A DNA stretch of 64,000 nucleotides from Streptomyces sparsogenes (GTDB lineage Bacteria > Actinomycetota > Actinomycetes > Streptomycetales > Streptomycetaceae). Location of the stretch: NCBI RefSeq assembly GCF_001704635.1, contig NZ_MAXF01000095.1:1-64000 (forward strand). Reading direction: 5' to 3'. A model generated the notes under the pieces. The model did not search any database, had not been told where the DNA came from, and saw nothing but the letters and a program-made list of their open reading frames with translations. The translations under genes were made by a program, and so were the position numbers. This document shows, piece after piece, positions 41,336-49,638 of this stretch (position 1 is its first letter; every line of letters starts with the position of its first letter).

Positions 41336-42268
41336 ATGAGTGACGCAACGCCTCCGGGCCAACCAGACCTCGCCTCGATCGCCGCCGGCATCGAGCGCAC
41401 CAACGAGCTGCTGCAGCGCGTGCTCGCCGAGGTCGCGACCACACCCTCCACCCACGCGATATTCGTCGACGCCGGGTATGTCTACGCGGCCGCCGGCCGG
41501 CTGGTCGCCGGGACGGAGGACCGCAGGGCCTTCGAGCTCGACGCCGAAGGGCTCATCGAGGCGTTCATCGACAAGGCCCGGACGATCTTCCCGGACAGCA
41601 GACTGCTGCGCGTCTACTGGTACGACGGCGCCCGGCGCCGGATCCACACCTCCGAACAGCAGAGCATCGCCGAGCTGCCCGACGTCAAGGTCCGCCTCGG
41701 CAACCTCAACGCGAACAACCAGCAGAAGGGCGTCGACTCGCTCATCCGCACCGACCTGGAGTCACTCGCCCGGCACCGCGCCATCGGCGACGCGGCGCTG
41801 ATCGGCGGGGACGAGGACCTGGTCTCCGCGGTCGAGGCCGCGCAGGGATACGGCGCGCGGGTGCACCTGTGGGGCATCGAGGCCGTCGAGGGGCGCAACC
41901 AGGCCGAGCCGCTGCTGTGGGAGGTCGACAGCCAGCGCACCTTCGACCTCGACTTCTGCAAGCCGTACGTCACCCGCCGCCCGGCGGGCTTCGAACCGTA
42001 CGGCGCCGACCCGGGGCAGTGCGGGCCCGCGCCCAGCCGCGACGACGTGCGCTTCGTCGGGGCCCAGATCGCCGCGCGATGGCTGTCCTCACGCGGCCGG
42101 GAGTCCCTCGCCGAGCTGCTGCCCGGCCACCCCTATCTGCCCGGCTCGGTCGACCAGGAGCTGCTGATCGACGCCGAGGCCCTGCTGCGGCTGTCGCTGC
42201 GCACGCACGCCGATCTGCGGCGGGCGCTGCGGGACGGCTTCTGGGAGCACCTGCAGGCCCAGTACTAG
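41336..42268 (+). CDS. NYN-domain (LabA/DUF88) putative ribonuclease
   Basis: Protein of 310 residues with an NYN/PIN-like nuclease fold: HAIFVDAGYVYAAAG (about 41-55) with the first acidic residue, KGVDSLIRTDLESLA with Asp, and LIGGDEDLVSAVEAAQ (about 158-173) with the acidic cluster. A second C-terminal domain (about 230-310) resembles the OST-HTH or an uncharacterised helical part. Likely an RNA-cleaving or RNA-binding protein. ATG 41336 was taken because upstream in-frame sequence has no domain; the ribosome binding site is poor. Confidence 0.85.
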   Translation: MSDATPPGQPDLASIAAGIERTNELLQRVLAEVATTPSTHAIFVDAGYVYAAAGRLVAGTEDRRAFELDAEGLIEAFIDKARTIFPDSRLLRVYWYDGARRRIHTSEQQSIAELPDVKVRLGNLNANNQQKGVDSLIRTDLESLARHRAIGDAALIGGDEDLVSAVEAAQGYGARVHLWGIEAVEGRNQAEPLLWEVDSQRTFDLDFCKPYVTRRPAGFEPYGADPGQCGPAPSRDDVRFVGAQIAARWLSSRGRESLAELLPGHPYLPGSVDQELLIDAEALLRLSLRTHADLRRALRDGFWEHLQAQY

Positions 42269-42293
42269 GCGTTGGCGCGGCCGCTGGGCGAGG

Positions 42294-43187
42294 CTACTGC
42301 TGGGCGAGGCCGTCCCAGAAGGCGATCAGCGCTTCGGCGGTGGATTGCGGCCGCTCGGCGTTGGGGGAGTGCCCGGCACCCTTGATCACCGTACGGTGGG
42401 CGGCGAGCCGCTCGGCCATCTCGTCCATCAGCGGCACCGGCCAGGCGTAGTCCAGCACCCCCGACAGCACATGCTTGGGCAGCGGCACCGCGGCCAGCTC
42501 CGCGACCCGGTCAGGCTCCCGGTTCAGCTGCCGCCCGGTGGCCATCAACTGCTCGGGCACGGTGGCGAGCCACCGCTTGTGGAGGAAGTCCTCCACCGCG
42601 GGCGACGTCGACTCCTCGGGCGCCTCCGGCGGGTCCAGCTCGCGCATCGCCTGCCAGACGGACTCCATGTCGCTCACGGTCAGCGCGTCGATCAGCAGCT
42701 TGGTGCGGGCCTGCTGCGGCTCGGAGATGGCGGCCGGGCCGGAACTCATCAGCGTCAGCGAGGCGAACGTCTCCGGGGCCCGCATCACCGCGGCCCGCAC
42801 GATCAGCCCCCCGAGCGAGTGACCGAGCACATGCAGCGGCACACCCCGCTCACCTGCGCCGCCGCCGGCTCCGGCCTCCAGCGCGGCCGCCTGCGCCAGC
42901 ACGTCCTGGGCCAGCTCCTCCTGCGCGTACGCCGCCTCGTCCCGCGGCCCCTCCGTCTCGTGCTGCCCCCGCCCATCCACCGCGACGGCCCGGAACCCGG
43001 CCCGGACCAGGGGCTCCAGCAGCGCGATGAAGTCCTCCTTGCTCCCCGTGAACCCCGGCACCAGCAACACCGCCCCCCGCGCCGCCCCCTCCGGGCGCGC
43101 GTCATGCACGGCGAACTCCCCGCGCACGGTGCGAAGACGGTACGCCCGGGCACACCCGGGCAGCGTGAGGAACGGCGGCCTGCTCAT
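42294..43187 (-). CDS. Alpha/beta hydrolase
   Basis: Protein of 297 residues with the canonical fold: oxyanion region LVPGFTGSKEDF, nucleophile elbow GHSLGG with Ser at about 124, a late Asp in the DYAWPVPL segment and His in GAGHSP (about 275). Substrate unknown; similarity is to general esterases/lipases of the MenH-like group. ATG 43187. Its stop is 25 bases from the convergent NYN gene. Confidence 0.88.
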   Translation of the reverse strand: MSRPPFLTLPGCARAYRLRTVRGEFAVHDARPEGAARGAVLLVPGFTGSKEDFIALLEPLVRAGFRAVAVDGRGQHETEGPRDEAAYAQEELAQDVLAQAAALEAGAGGGAGERGVPLHVLGHSLGGLIVRAAVMRAPETFASLTLMSSGPAAISEPQQARTKLLIDALTVSDMESVWQAMRELDPPEAPEESTSPAVEDFLHKRWLATVPEQLMATGRQLNREPDRVAELAAVPLPKHVLSGVLDYAWPVPLMDEMAERLAAHRTVIKGAGHSPNAERPQSTAEALIAFWDGLAQQ

Positions 43188-43280
43188 GCGCCGAGGCTAG
43201 CGCGTACACGGAAAATCCTGGCTAACCCCCCATGACGCGCGCCGCCCGCGCCGCGCGCGGCCGGGTGACGACTGGCGAGA

Positions 43281-43324
43281 CGCCGAGGGCCCGGTCCGCG
43301 GGTGGGCGGGCCGGGCCCTCGGCG
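43281..43324 (-). terminator. Terminator of the DEAD-box helicase gene
   Basis: Fourteen-base perfect stem CGCCGAGGGCCCGG (43281-43294) and complement (43311-43324), 16-base loop, 14 bases after the helicase stop on the minus strand. Confidence 0.8.
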
Positions 43325-43338
43325 AGGGGCTGATGTCG

Positions 43339-45276
43339 TCAGCCGGTTTCCGTGTCGGCCTTCGCGGCCGCGCTGCGGGTGCGGCGACGGCGGCGGACCG
43401 GCTTGGCCTCGCCTTCCTCGGCCGGAGCCGTGGCCGGCTCGGCCTCGGCGGACGGCGCTGCCGCCGCCGGCTCGGACGCCTTCGCGGCCTCCGCCGCCTT
43501 GGCGGTCGACGCGCCGCGGGTGCGGCGGCGGCGCGGCTTGGCGGGGGCCTCGGTCTCCGCGGGGGCGGCTTCCGGCTGGGGCTGGGCGGGGTCGGTCACG
43601 ACCGTCGCCGGGCCCTCGGCGGTGGCCACGGCCGTCTCCGCCTTGGCCGCTGCCGTCTCCGCGCCCGCCGTTTCCTTGCCTGCTGCCTCCGCGGCCGCCG
43701 CCTCCGCCTTCGCCGTGACGCCGCCGCGGGTGCGGCGACGGCGGCGGGGCTGCCTCGGCTCGGCGGCCGGGTCGGCCGGGTCGGCCGGGGTGGCGGGGTC
43801 GGTCGTGACCGTCGCCGGGCCCTCCGCCGTGGTCACGGCGGTCTCGGCCGACTGCGGCGAGTCACCGGCTTCGCCGTCGATCACCACGCCACCGCGCAGC
43901 CGGCGCCGCTGGCGCTGGGTGCGGGTGCGGGCGGGGCGCTCCTCGGCGGGGGCCGCCGCGCGGCGGCCGCGGCCGCCCCGGGCGCCGCGGGGGCCGGTCT
44001 CGCCGAGGTCTTCGATCTCCTCGGCGTCCAGGCCGGCCCGGGTCCGCTCCGCGCGGGGCAGGATGCCGGTGATGCCCTCGGGGATGTTCAGCAGCTCGTA
44101 CAGGTGCTCGGAGGTGGAGTAGGTCTCCTCCGGGTCGCTGAACGGCAGGTCGAGCGCCTTGTTGATCAGCTGCCAGCGCGGGATGTCGTCCCAGTCGACG
44201 AGGGTGACGGCGGTGCCCGACGCGCCCGCGCGGCCGGTGCGGCCGATGCGGTGCAGGTAGGTCTTCTCGTCCTCGGGGGACTGGTAGTTGATCACATGCG
44301 TGACGCCCTCGACGTCGATGCCGCGCGCGGCGACGTCGGTGCACACCAGCACATCGACCTTGCCGTTGCGGAAGGCGCGCAGCGCCTGCTCGCGCGCCCC
44401 CTGGCCGAGGTCGCCGTGGACCGAGCCCGCGGCGAAGCCGCGCTGGGAGAGCTGGTCGGCGATGTCGGCGGCGGTCCGCTTCGTACGGCAGAAGATCATG
44501 GCCAGGCCGCGGCCCTCGGCCTGCAGCACGCGCGCCACGACCTCCGGCTTGTCCATGGAGTGGGCGCGGAAGACATGCTGGGTGATGTTGGCGACGGTCG
44601 CGCCCTCGTCGTCCGGCGCGGTGGCGCGGATATGGGTGGGCTGCGACATATAGCGCCGGGCCAGCGAGATGACCTGGCCCGGCATGGTCGCCGAGAAGAG
44701 CATCGTCTGGCGTTTCGCCGGCAGCATCTGGATGATCTTCTCGACATCGGGCAGGAAGCCCAGGTCGAGCATCTCGTCGGCCTCGTCGAGGACGAGGCTC
44801 TTCACGGCGGAGAGCCGCAGCTTCTTCTGGCCCGCCAGGTCGAGCAGCCGGCCAGGGGTGCCGACCACCACGTCGACGCCCTTCTTCAGGGCCTCGACCT
44901 GCGGTTCGTACGCGCGGCCGCCGTAGATCGCCAGGACGCGCACGGCGCGCACCTTGCCGGCGGTGAGCAGATCGTTGGTGACCTGCTGGCACAGCTCGCG
45001 GGTGGGGACGACCACGAGCGCCTGCGGGGCGTCGGTCAGCAGCTCGGGCTCGGCCCGGCCCGCCTCGACGTCCGCGGGGACGGTGACGCGCTCCAGCAGC
45101 GGGAGGCCGAAGCCCAGCGTCTTGCCGGTGCCGGTCTTGGCCTGGCCGATGACGTCGGAGCCCGAGAGGGCCACCGGGAGGGTCATCTCTTGGATGGGGA
45201 ACGGGGACGTGATGCCGACGGCCTCGAGGGCCTCGGCCGTCTCGGGAAGGATCCCGAGGTCTCGGAATGTGGTCAG
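43339..45276 (-). CDS. DEAD-box ATP-dependent RNA helicase (RhlE/CsdA-like) with a CTG start
   Basis: RNA helicase of about 645 residues. All motifs are present: Q motif PIQEMTLP, motif I AKTGTGKT, Ia PTRELCQQ, Ib TPGRLLD, II LDEADEML, III SAT, IV IFCRTKR, V TDVAARGID and VI HRIGRTGRAG. The last 200 residues are a disordered Arg/Ala/Glu tail with RRRRTRG repeats. The first in-frame ATG (45186) lies inside the Q motif; conserved sequence TTFRDLGILPETAEALEAVG lies upstream in frame without any ATG, GTG or TTG, so CTG 45276 (GAGG nine bases before) is the best start. Role: RNA unwinding, ribosome assembly, cold adaptation. Confidence 0.92.
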   Translation of the reverse strand: MTTFRDLGILPETAEALEAVGITSPFPIQEMTLPVALSGSDVIGQAKTGTGKTLGFGLPLLERVTVPADVEAGRAEPELLTDAPQALVVVPTRELCQQVTNDLLTAGKVRAVRVLAIYGGRAYEPQVEALKKGVDVVVGTPGRLLDLAGQKKLRLSAVKSLVLDEADEMLDLGFLPDVEKIIQMLPAKRQTMLFSATMPGQVISLARRYMSQPTHIRATAPDDEGATVANITQHVFRAHSMDKPEVVARVLQAEGRGLAMIFCRTKRTAADIADQLSQRGFAAGSVHGDLGQGAREQALRAFRNGKVDVLVCTDVAARGIDVEGVTHVINYQSPEDEKTYLHRIGRTGRAGASGTAVTLVDWDDIPRWQLINKALDLPFSDPEETYSTSEHLYELLNIPEGITGILPRAERTRAGLDAEEIEDLGETGPRGARGGRGRRAAAPAEERPARTRTQRQRRRLRGGVVIDGEAGDSPQSAETAVTTAEGPATVTTDPATPADPADPAAEPRQPRRRRRTRGGVTAKAEAAAAEAAGKETAGAETAAAKAETAVATAEGPATVVTDPAQPQPEAAPAETEAPAKPRRRRTRGASTAKAAEAAKASEPAAAAPSAEAEPATAPAEEGEAKPVRRRRRTRSAAAKADTETG

Positions 45277-45650
45277 GATGCTTGCCTCTTCTGTGAGACG
45301 CGGCGTGAGGCGGCGAAGGGGGTCGCACGGCGCCCCGAGTACGACCGGCCTTGGGGTGGCCGGTCCGGCGCGGGACCACTGCCCTCGCTCGAGCGCTCAT
45401 ACCGCGAGCGGGTCCCTCCTGCCGTGCGCACGATTCCGTGCGCGCCGCGCGGAGGGCGGTCGGTTTGGAGCCGATCGGGCCACCGACCGGGCATCCGTAT
45501 GCGTGGAACGACCCGCCGATACTCGGCGGGCGCCTTTACCACTGTACCCCGTGAGCGCGCATCTGTGACCGTGATGCCGGGTACGCCCGCCGGTCGGCCA
45601 TGGCTGACCAGGGCCCTCCCCGGGGCGCCCAGCGGGCTATTGTGCGCACC
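45277..45650. other. Divergent region with a long helicase leader
   Basis: A 374-bp region between the helicase CTG start and the ferritin-like gene, without another gene. On the minus strand a TACAGT -10 (45541-45546) would give a leader of about 260 nt that contains a perfect 8-bp hairpin (45512-45519 with 45523-45530) close to its 5' end. Long leaders are common on cold-regulated DEAD-box genes. Confidence 0.5.
45541..45546 (-). promoter_or_regulatory. Candidate -10 element of the helicase gene
   Basis: TACAGT on the minus strand, about 265 bases upstream of the helicase start; a clear -35 is lacking. The hairpin CCCGCCGA-TAC-TCGGCGGG lies directly downstream of the predicted transcription start. 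Confidence 0.35.
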
Positions 45651-46421
45651 ATGGAGACGTCTGACACACCGGAGAACGGCCCCGCCGCCGGGGAGCGCAC
45701 CGAGGGACACGCCGACGGGGAGCCCGCCGGAATCGCCGCCCAGGACTGGGCGCGGGCGGCCGCCGACCCGCAGTACCGCGCCGCCGTGGTGGACCTGCTC
45801 GGCGCCCTCGCCTACGGCGAGCTGGCCGCCTTCGAGCGCCTGGCCGAGGACGCCAAGCTGGCGCCCACGCTGGAGGACAAGGCGGAGCTGGCGAAGATGG
45901 CGTCCGCCGAGTTCCACCACTTCCAGCAGCTCAGGGACCGGCTGGCGGAGGTGGGCGAGCAGCCGACGGCGGCCATGGAGCCCTTCGCGGCGGCGCTGGA
46001 CGGGTTCCACCGCCAGACCGCGCCGTCGGACTGGCTGGAGGGCCTGGTCAAGGCGTACGTGGGCGACTCGATCGCCAGCGACTTCTACCGCGAGGTGGCG
46101 GCCCGGCTGGACTCGGACACCCGCGCCCTGGTGCTGGGGGTCCTCGACGACACCGGCCACGCCTCGTTCGCGGTGGAGAAGGTGCGGGCGGCCATCGAGG
46201 CGGACCCGAGGGTCGGCGGGCGGCTGGCGCTGTGGGCGCGGCGGCTGATGGGCGAGGCGCTCTCGCAGGCGCAGCGCGTGGTCGCGGAGCGGGACGCGCT
46301 GTCCACGATGCTGGTGGGCGGGGTGGCGGACGGCTTCGACCTGGCGGAGGTCGGCCGGATGTTCTCCCGGATCACCGAGGCGCACACCAAGCGGATGGCC
46401 GCGCTCGGCCTGGCGTCCTGA
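45651..46421 (+). CDS. Ferritin-like fold protein (MiaE-like group)
   Basis: All-helical protein of 256 residues. Glu and His residues that could form a di-iron site recur in helices: AYGELAAFERLAED, SAEFHHFQQLRDRL, ASDFYREVAARL and GHASFAVEKV. Relatives have been compared to tRNA hydroxylase MiaE, but the substrate in actinobacteria is unknown. ATG 45651 is chosen; an ATG at 45600 with 17 extra residues is possible. It sits between the helicase and DUF3107 genes as Rv3210c does in M. tuberculosis, here on the opposite strand. Confidence 0.82.
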   Translation: METSDTPENGPAAGERTEGHADGEPAGIAAQDWARAAADPQYRAAVVDLLGALAYGELAAFERLAEDAKLAPTLEDKAELAKMASAEFHHFQQLRDRLAEVGEQPTAAMEPFAAALDGFHRQTAPSDWLEGLVKAYVGDSIASDFYREVAARLDSDTRALVLGVLDDTGHASFAVEKVRAAIEADPRVGGRLALWARRLMGEALSQAQRVVAERDALSTMLVGGVADGFDLAEVGRMFSRITEAHTKRMAALGLAS

Positions 46422-46446
46422 GCCCTCAAGCACAGCGGCGGCGGCG

Positions 46447-46478
46447 CGCGGCCCGCACCCCCGGGGGTGCGGGCCGCG
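46447..46478. terminator. Terminator after the ferritin-like gene
   Basis: Perfect 16-bp palindrome centred between 46462 and 46463 (arms CGCGGCCCGCACCCCC and complement). Lies between convergent genes that stop at 46421 and 46507. Confidence 0.8.
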
Positions 46479-46506
46479 GCGCGCGCACATGTCGTGCGGC
46501 CCGGCT

Positions 46507-46773
46507 TCAGGCCGGCGCGGAGCGGCGGACCCTGCCGGCCGGGCGGACCAGCAGCGACAGCAGCGCCACCGCGAATCCCAGCGCGACGACCAGCACCGTC
46601 GGCGTGTGGCCCGCGCCCAGCACGGTGTGGCTGAGCAGGGCGCCGAGCAGCGCGGCGGCCGGGCCGGTGGACAGCAGCAGACGCCTGGAGTGGAACCTCC
46701 GGGGCTGCCAGCGGCCTGCCCCGTACGCGATGGCGAGACCGATCAGTACGGAGCCGAGCGCTTCCAAGATCAT
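46507..46773 (-). CDS. Small membrane protein (88 aa)
   Basis: Protein of 88 residues with two to three membrane helices (ALGSVLIGLAIAYGAG, GPAAALLGALLSHTV, TVLVVALGFAVALLSLLV) and basic ends. ATG 46773 has GGAAGGA upstream at good distance. Unknown function. It is isolated by terminators on both sides. Confidence 0.65.
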   Translation of the reverse strand: MILEALGSVLIGLAIAYGAGRWQPRRFHSRRLLLSTGPAAALLGALLSHTVLGAGHTPTVLVVALGFAVALLSLLVRPAGRVRRSAPA

Positions 46774-46936
46774 GGTGCGTCCTTCCCGTGAGCGGATCGG
46801 GACCGCGGCCTGCTGATACATCGGTGCCGAGCCCCGGTCGAGGCCGTACTACCCCCGCCCGGGGGTGGGCAACCCTGCGCGGCCCCACCCACACCCGAAG
46901 GGGGTCCTCCGTACCCGGGCGTGGCCCTGAAGGCCG

Positions 46937-46976
46937 CATGCGAAACATGCGAAACATCGAAACGTGGCATGCGAAA
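46937..46976 (+). repeat. 9-bp repeat CATGCGAAA, three copies
   Basis: CATGCGAAA at 46937-46945, 46946-46954 and 46968-46976, with a degenerate CATCGAAA between, immediately next to the DUF3107 terminator. Confidence 0.5.
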
Positions 46977-47016
46977 GCCGCGGGGCCCGGTGGAGGATCC
47001 ACCGGGCCCCGCGGCT
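46976..47016. terminator. Terminator downstream of the DUF3107 gene
   Basis: Nineteen-base perfect stem (46976-46994 and 46998-47016, core CGCGGGGCCCGGTGGA) with a 3-base loop, 21 bases past the DUF3107 stop on the minus strand. Confidence 0.85.
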
Positions 47017-47036
47017 GTTGGCTTCGGCGCGGACGC

Positions 47037-47264
47037 TCAGAGCGCGCTGAAGCCGACCTTGCGGACGGTCGGCTCGCCGATCTCGACGTACGCGAGCCGG
47101 TCGGCCGGGACCAGGACCTTGCGGCCGTGGTCGTCCACCAGGGTCAGCAGCTGCGCCTTGCCGGCGAGCGCGTCGGCCACCGCACGCTCGACCTCCTCGG
47201 CAGACTGCTCGCTCTCCAAGGTGATCTCGCGGGGCGCGTGCTGCACGCCGATCTTGACCTCCAC
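47037..47264 (-). CDS. DUF3107 small conserved actinobacterial protein
   Basis: Protein of 75 residues of unknown function, orthologous by sequence and order to the mycobacterial TB9.4 (Rv3208A) as I recall. It starts at GTG 47264 (VEVKIGVQHAPREITLES) behind GGAGGGACAAAGCC. The fold is probably beta-alpha-beta, with Leu/Val strands (AQLLTLVDDHGRKVLVPADR). It follows the TetR gene on the same strand by 147 bases. Confidence 0.88.
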   Translation of the reverse strand: MEVKIGVQHAPREITLESEQSAEEVERAVADALAGKAQLLTLVDDHGRKVLVPADRLAYVEIGEPTVRKVGFSAL

Positions 47265-47411
47265 GGCTTTGTCCCTCCGACGGTCAGTTGGGTGCGCGGC
47301 CAGCCGCGCCGTACGCAGCACACATTAGCCGGGCGCGGAGACCGGCCGGGCCGCCCGGGCGCACGCCCGCAGCGAACACGCGCCCCGGCCGCTCCCAGCC
47401 GCCCCCGCGGC

Positions 47412-48053
47412 TCAGTGGCCGCCGTCGGCCCCGTGCAGCGGGAAGCCCGCGATGCCCCGCCAGGCGAGCGAGGTGAGCAGCTGCACCGCCGTGTCCCGGG
47501 GGACGGCGCTCTCGCTGGAGAGCCAGTAGCGCGCGACGACCTGCGAGACCCCGCCGAGGCCGACCGCCAGCAGCATCGACTCGTCCTTCGACAGACCGGT
47601 GTCCTCGGCGATGACCTCGCTGATCGCCTCGGCGCACTGCAGGGCGACCCGGTCCACGCGCTCGCGCACGGCCGGCTCGTTGGTCAGGTCGGACTCGAAG
47701 ACCAGGCGGAAGGCGCCGCCCTCGTTCTCCACGTACGCGAAGTAGGCGTCCATGGTGGCGGCGACCCGCTGCTTGTTCTCGGTCGTGGACGCCAGCGCGG
47801 TGCGCACCGCCTGGAGCAGCGACTCGCAGTGCTGGTCCAAAAGGGCCAGGTAAAGGTCCAGCTTGCCGGGGAAGTGCTGGTAGAGCACGGGTTTGCTGAC
47901 CCCGGCGCGCTCGGCGATGTCGTCCATGGCCGCCGCGTGATAGCCCTGCGCCACGAAGACCTCCTGGGCCGCCCCCAGGAGCTGATTCCGTCGGGCTCGG
48001 CGCGGCAGGCGCGTGCCCCGCGGGCGCGCCTCGGTCTGCTCGATGGCTGTCAC
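47412..48053 (-). CDS. TetR-family transcriptional regulator
   Basis: Protein of 213 residues with an N-terminal helix-turn-helix (RNQLLGAAQEVFVAQGYHAAAMDDIAERAGVSKPVLYQHF split around residues 25-65) and a C-terminal ligand domain with unknown effector. GTG 48053 is preceded by GGGAGG; a TTG four codons upstream is an alternative. Homologous in position to Rv3208. Likely regulates itself and neighbouring genes; no operator palindrome is obvious in the 130 bases upstream. Confidence 0.9.
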   Translation of the reverse strand: MTAIEQTEARPRGTRLPRRARRNQLLGAAQEVFVAQGYHAAAMDDIAERAGVSKPVLYQHFPGKLDLYLALLDQHCESLLQAVRTALASTTENKQRVAATMDAYFAYVENEGGAFRLVFESDLTNEPAVRERVDRVALQCAEAISEVIAEDTGLSKDESMLLAVGLGGVSQVVARYWLSSESAVPRDTAVQLLTSLAWRGIAGFPLHGADGGH

Positions 48054-48188
48054 GCCGCCTCCCAATGAGTGTTCCGTACACGGTGTCCACCGCGCCCGCC
48101 ATCGTACTTTTGGGTAACAGGCCCGCGCGCGGTCCGTACGGAGAATTTCACGTACCGGACTCCATGAAAAGCTGACAAATGGCGCAGG

Positions 48189-48413
48189 TCATGGGTAGTC
48201 GTCCTCGTCCACCTCGACGACCCGGGCCTGTTCCAGCCGGTCCGCCTCGTTCACCTCGATCGATCCGTCGCCGTTCACGGGCTCGTCGCGCCGGGGAAGG
48301 AGGTCCTGGCGCTGCTCCGCGGCATCCACTTCCGGAGCCTCGACGTCCTCCACGGCGAATTCGGTGGCCTCGGTTTCCTCGAAGGTCTCGGGGTCGCTGG
48401 GGTCGACGGTCAT
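48189..48413 (-). CDS. Very acidic small protein (74 aa)
   Basis: Protein of 74 residues with about 27 Asp/Glu and few basic residues (FEETEATEFAVEDVEAPEVD, VEVDEDDYP). It starts at ATG 48413 behind GGGGAGAA at good spacing. No domain; probably disordered. Acidic microproteins can mimic DNA or bind basic partners, which is conjecture here. It lies between the TetR gene and the hydrolase gene. Confidence 0.7.
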   Translation of the reverse strand: MTVDPSDPETFEETEATEFAVEDVEAPEVDAAEQRQDLLPRRDEPVNGDGSIEVNEADRLEQARVVEVDEDDYP

Positions 48414-48579
48414 TTCTCCCCTTCCTCAGGTGCCCGGGTCCGGGCCGCTCGTCCCGCGGCCCTGGTCCCGGTGATCGTCCCTGTGTAATACGAGCCTAGG
48501 AGAGCTCACTTTCGGACGCTACGTGGTCTGTGAGGGCCAACACAGGGTTCCCTGCGTGATGGTCTCGTAACATTGCCGC

Positions 48580-49638
48580 ATGTCTTTGCCCGAGCCGCCG
48601 GATGCCCGCATCGTCCCAGCGGTACCACCCGCCCGGCCCGTCCGCGTCGGCGCGGGGGAGAAGCTGCGCACCGCGCGCCTCCCGGGTCTCACTCTCACCG
48701 TACGGTCCCGCCGGCCGGTCCGGGACGGGCTGCCCCCCGCGCTGTATGTGCACGGGCTCGGCGGCTCCTCGCAGAACTGGTCCCTCCTGATGGAACCGCT
48801 CGCCGACCGGCTGGACAGCGAGGCCCTCGACCTGCCCGGCTTCGGCGACTCGCCCCCGCCGGACGACGGCGACTACTCCATAGCCGGCCACGCCCGTGCC
48901 GTGATCCGCTACCTCGACGCGAGCGGTCGCGGCCCCGTGCACCTGGTGGGCAACTCGATGGGCGCCACGGTCTCCACCCGCGTCGCCGCGCTGCGCCCGG
49001 ACCTGGTGCGGACCCTCACGCTCGTCTCGCCCGCGCTGCCCGAACTGCGCCCGCAGCGCACCGCGATCCCCACCGGCCTGCTCGCGATCCCCGGCGTCAC
49101 ACGGCTGTTCACCCGGCTGACCAAGGACTGGGACGCGGAGCGGCGCACCCGCGAGGTCATGGCGCTCACCTACGGCGACCCGGGCCGGGTCAGCGCGGAG
49201 AACTTCGCGCTGGCGGTCGAGGAGTTCGAGCGGCGGCTGGCCCTCCCGTACTTCTGGGACGCGCTCACGCGCTCGGCGCGCGGCCTCGTGGACTCGTACA
49301 CGCTGGGCGGCCAGCACTCGATGTGGCGGCAGGCCGAGCGGGTGCTGGCGCCGACGCTGCTGGTCTACGGCATGCGCGACCAGCTGGTGTCCTTCCGGGT
49401 GGCGCGGCGGGCCGGCGCGGCCTTCCGCGACTCGCGGCTGTTGACGCTGGTGGACGCGGGGCACGTCGCGATGATGGAGTATCCGGAAGCAGTGGCGCAG
49501 GGCATGCGCGAGCTGCTTGACGACGTGGCAGGACGAGAGGGCCGGGAGGGCCGGGAGTACGGCGGCCGCCGGGGCGACCCGGACGAATGGGTCGCCCCGG
49601 TGCCCGGCGTGGACGGGAGCGGTGCGGCGCGTGGGTAA
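48580..49638 (+). CDS. Alpha/beta hydrolase
   Basis: Protein of 352 residues. The HGLGGSSQNW oxyanion region (about 54-63), nucleophile elbow GNSMGA with Ser at about 127, Asp in YGMRDQLV and His in DAGHVAMMEYP are all present, so it should be active. Substrate unknown; an acyl ester or lipid is likely. The 3' end (last 8 bases) overlaps the start of the DUF3152 gene, so the pair is translationally coupled and the proteins may act together at the envelope. Confidence 0.9.
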   Translation: MSLPEPPDARIVPAVPPARPVRVGAGEKLRTARLPGLTLTVRSRRPVRDGLPPALYVHGLGGSSQNWSLLMEPLADRLDSEALDLPGFGDSPPPDDGDYSIAGHARAVIRYLDASGRGPVHLVGNSMGATVSTRVAALRPDLVRTLTLVSPALPELRPQRTAIPTGLLAIPGVTRLFTRLTKDWDAERRTREVMALTYGDPGRVSAENFALAVEEFERRLALPYFWDALTRSARGLVDSYTLGGQHSMWRQAERVLAPTLLVYGMRDQLVSFRVARRAGAAFRDSRLLTLVDAGHVAMMEYPEAVAQGMRELLDDVAGREGREGREYGGRRGDPDEWVAPVPGVDGSGAARG

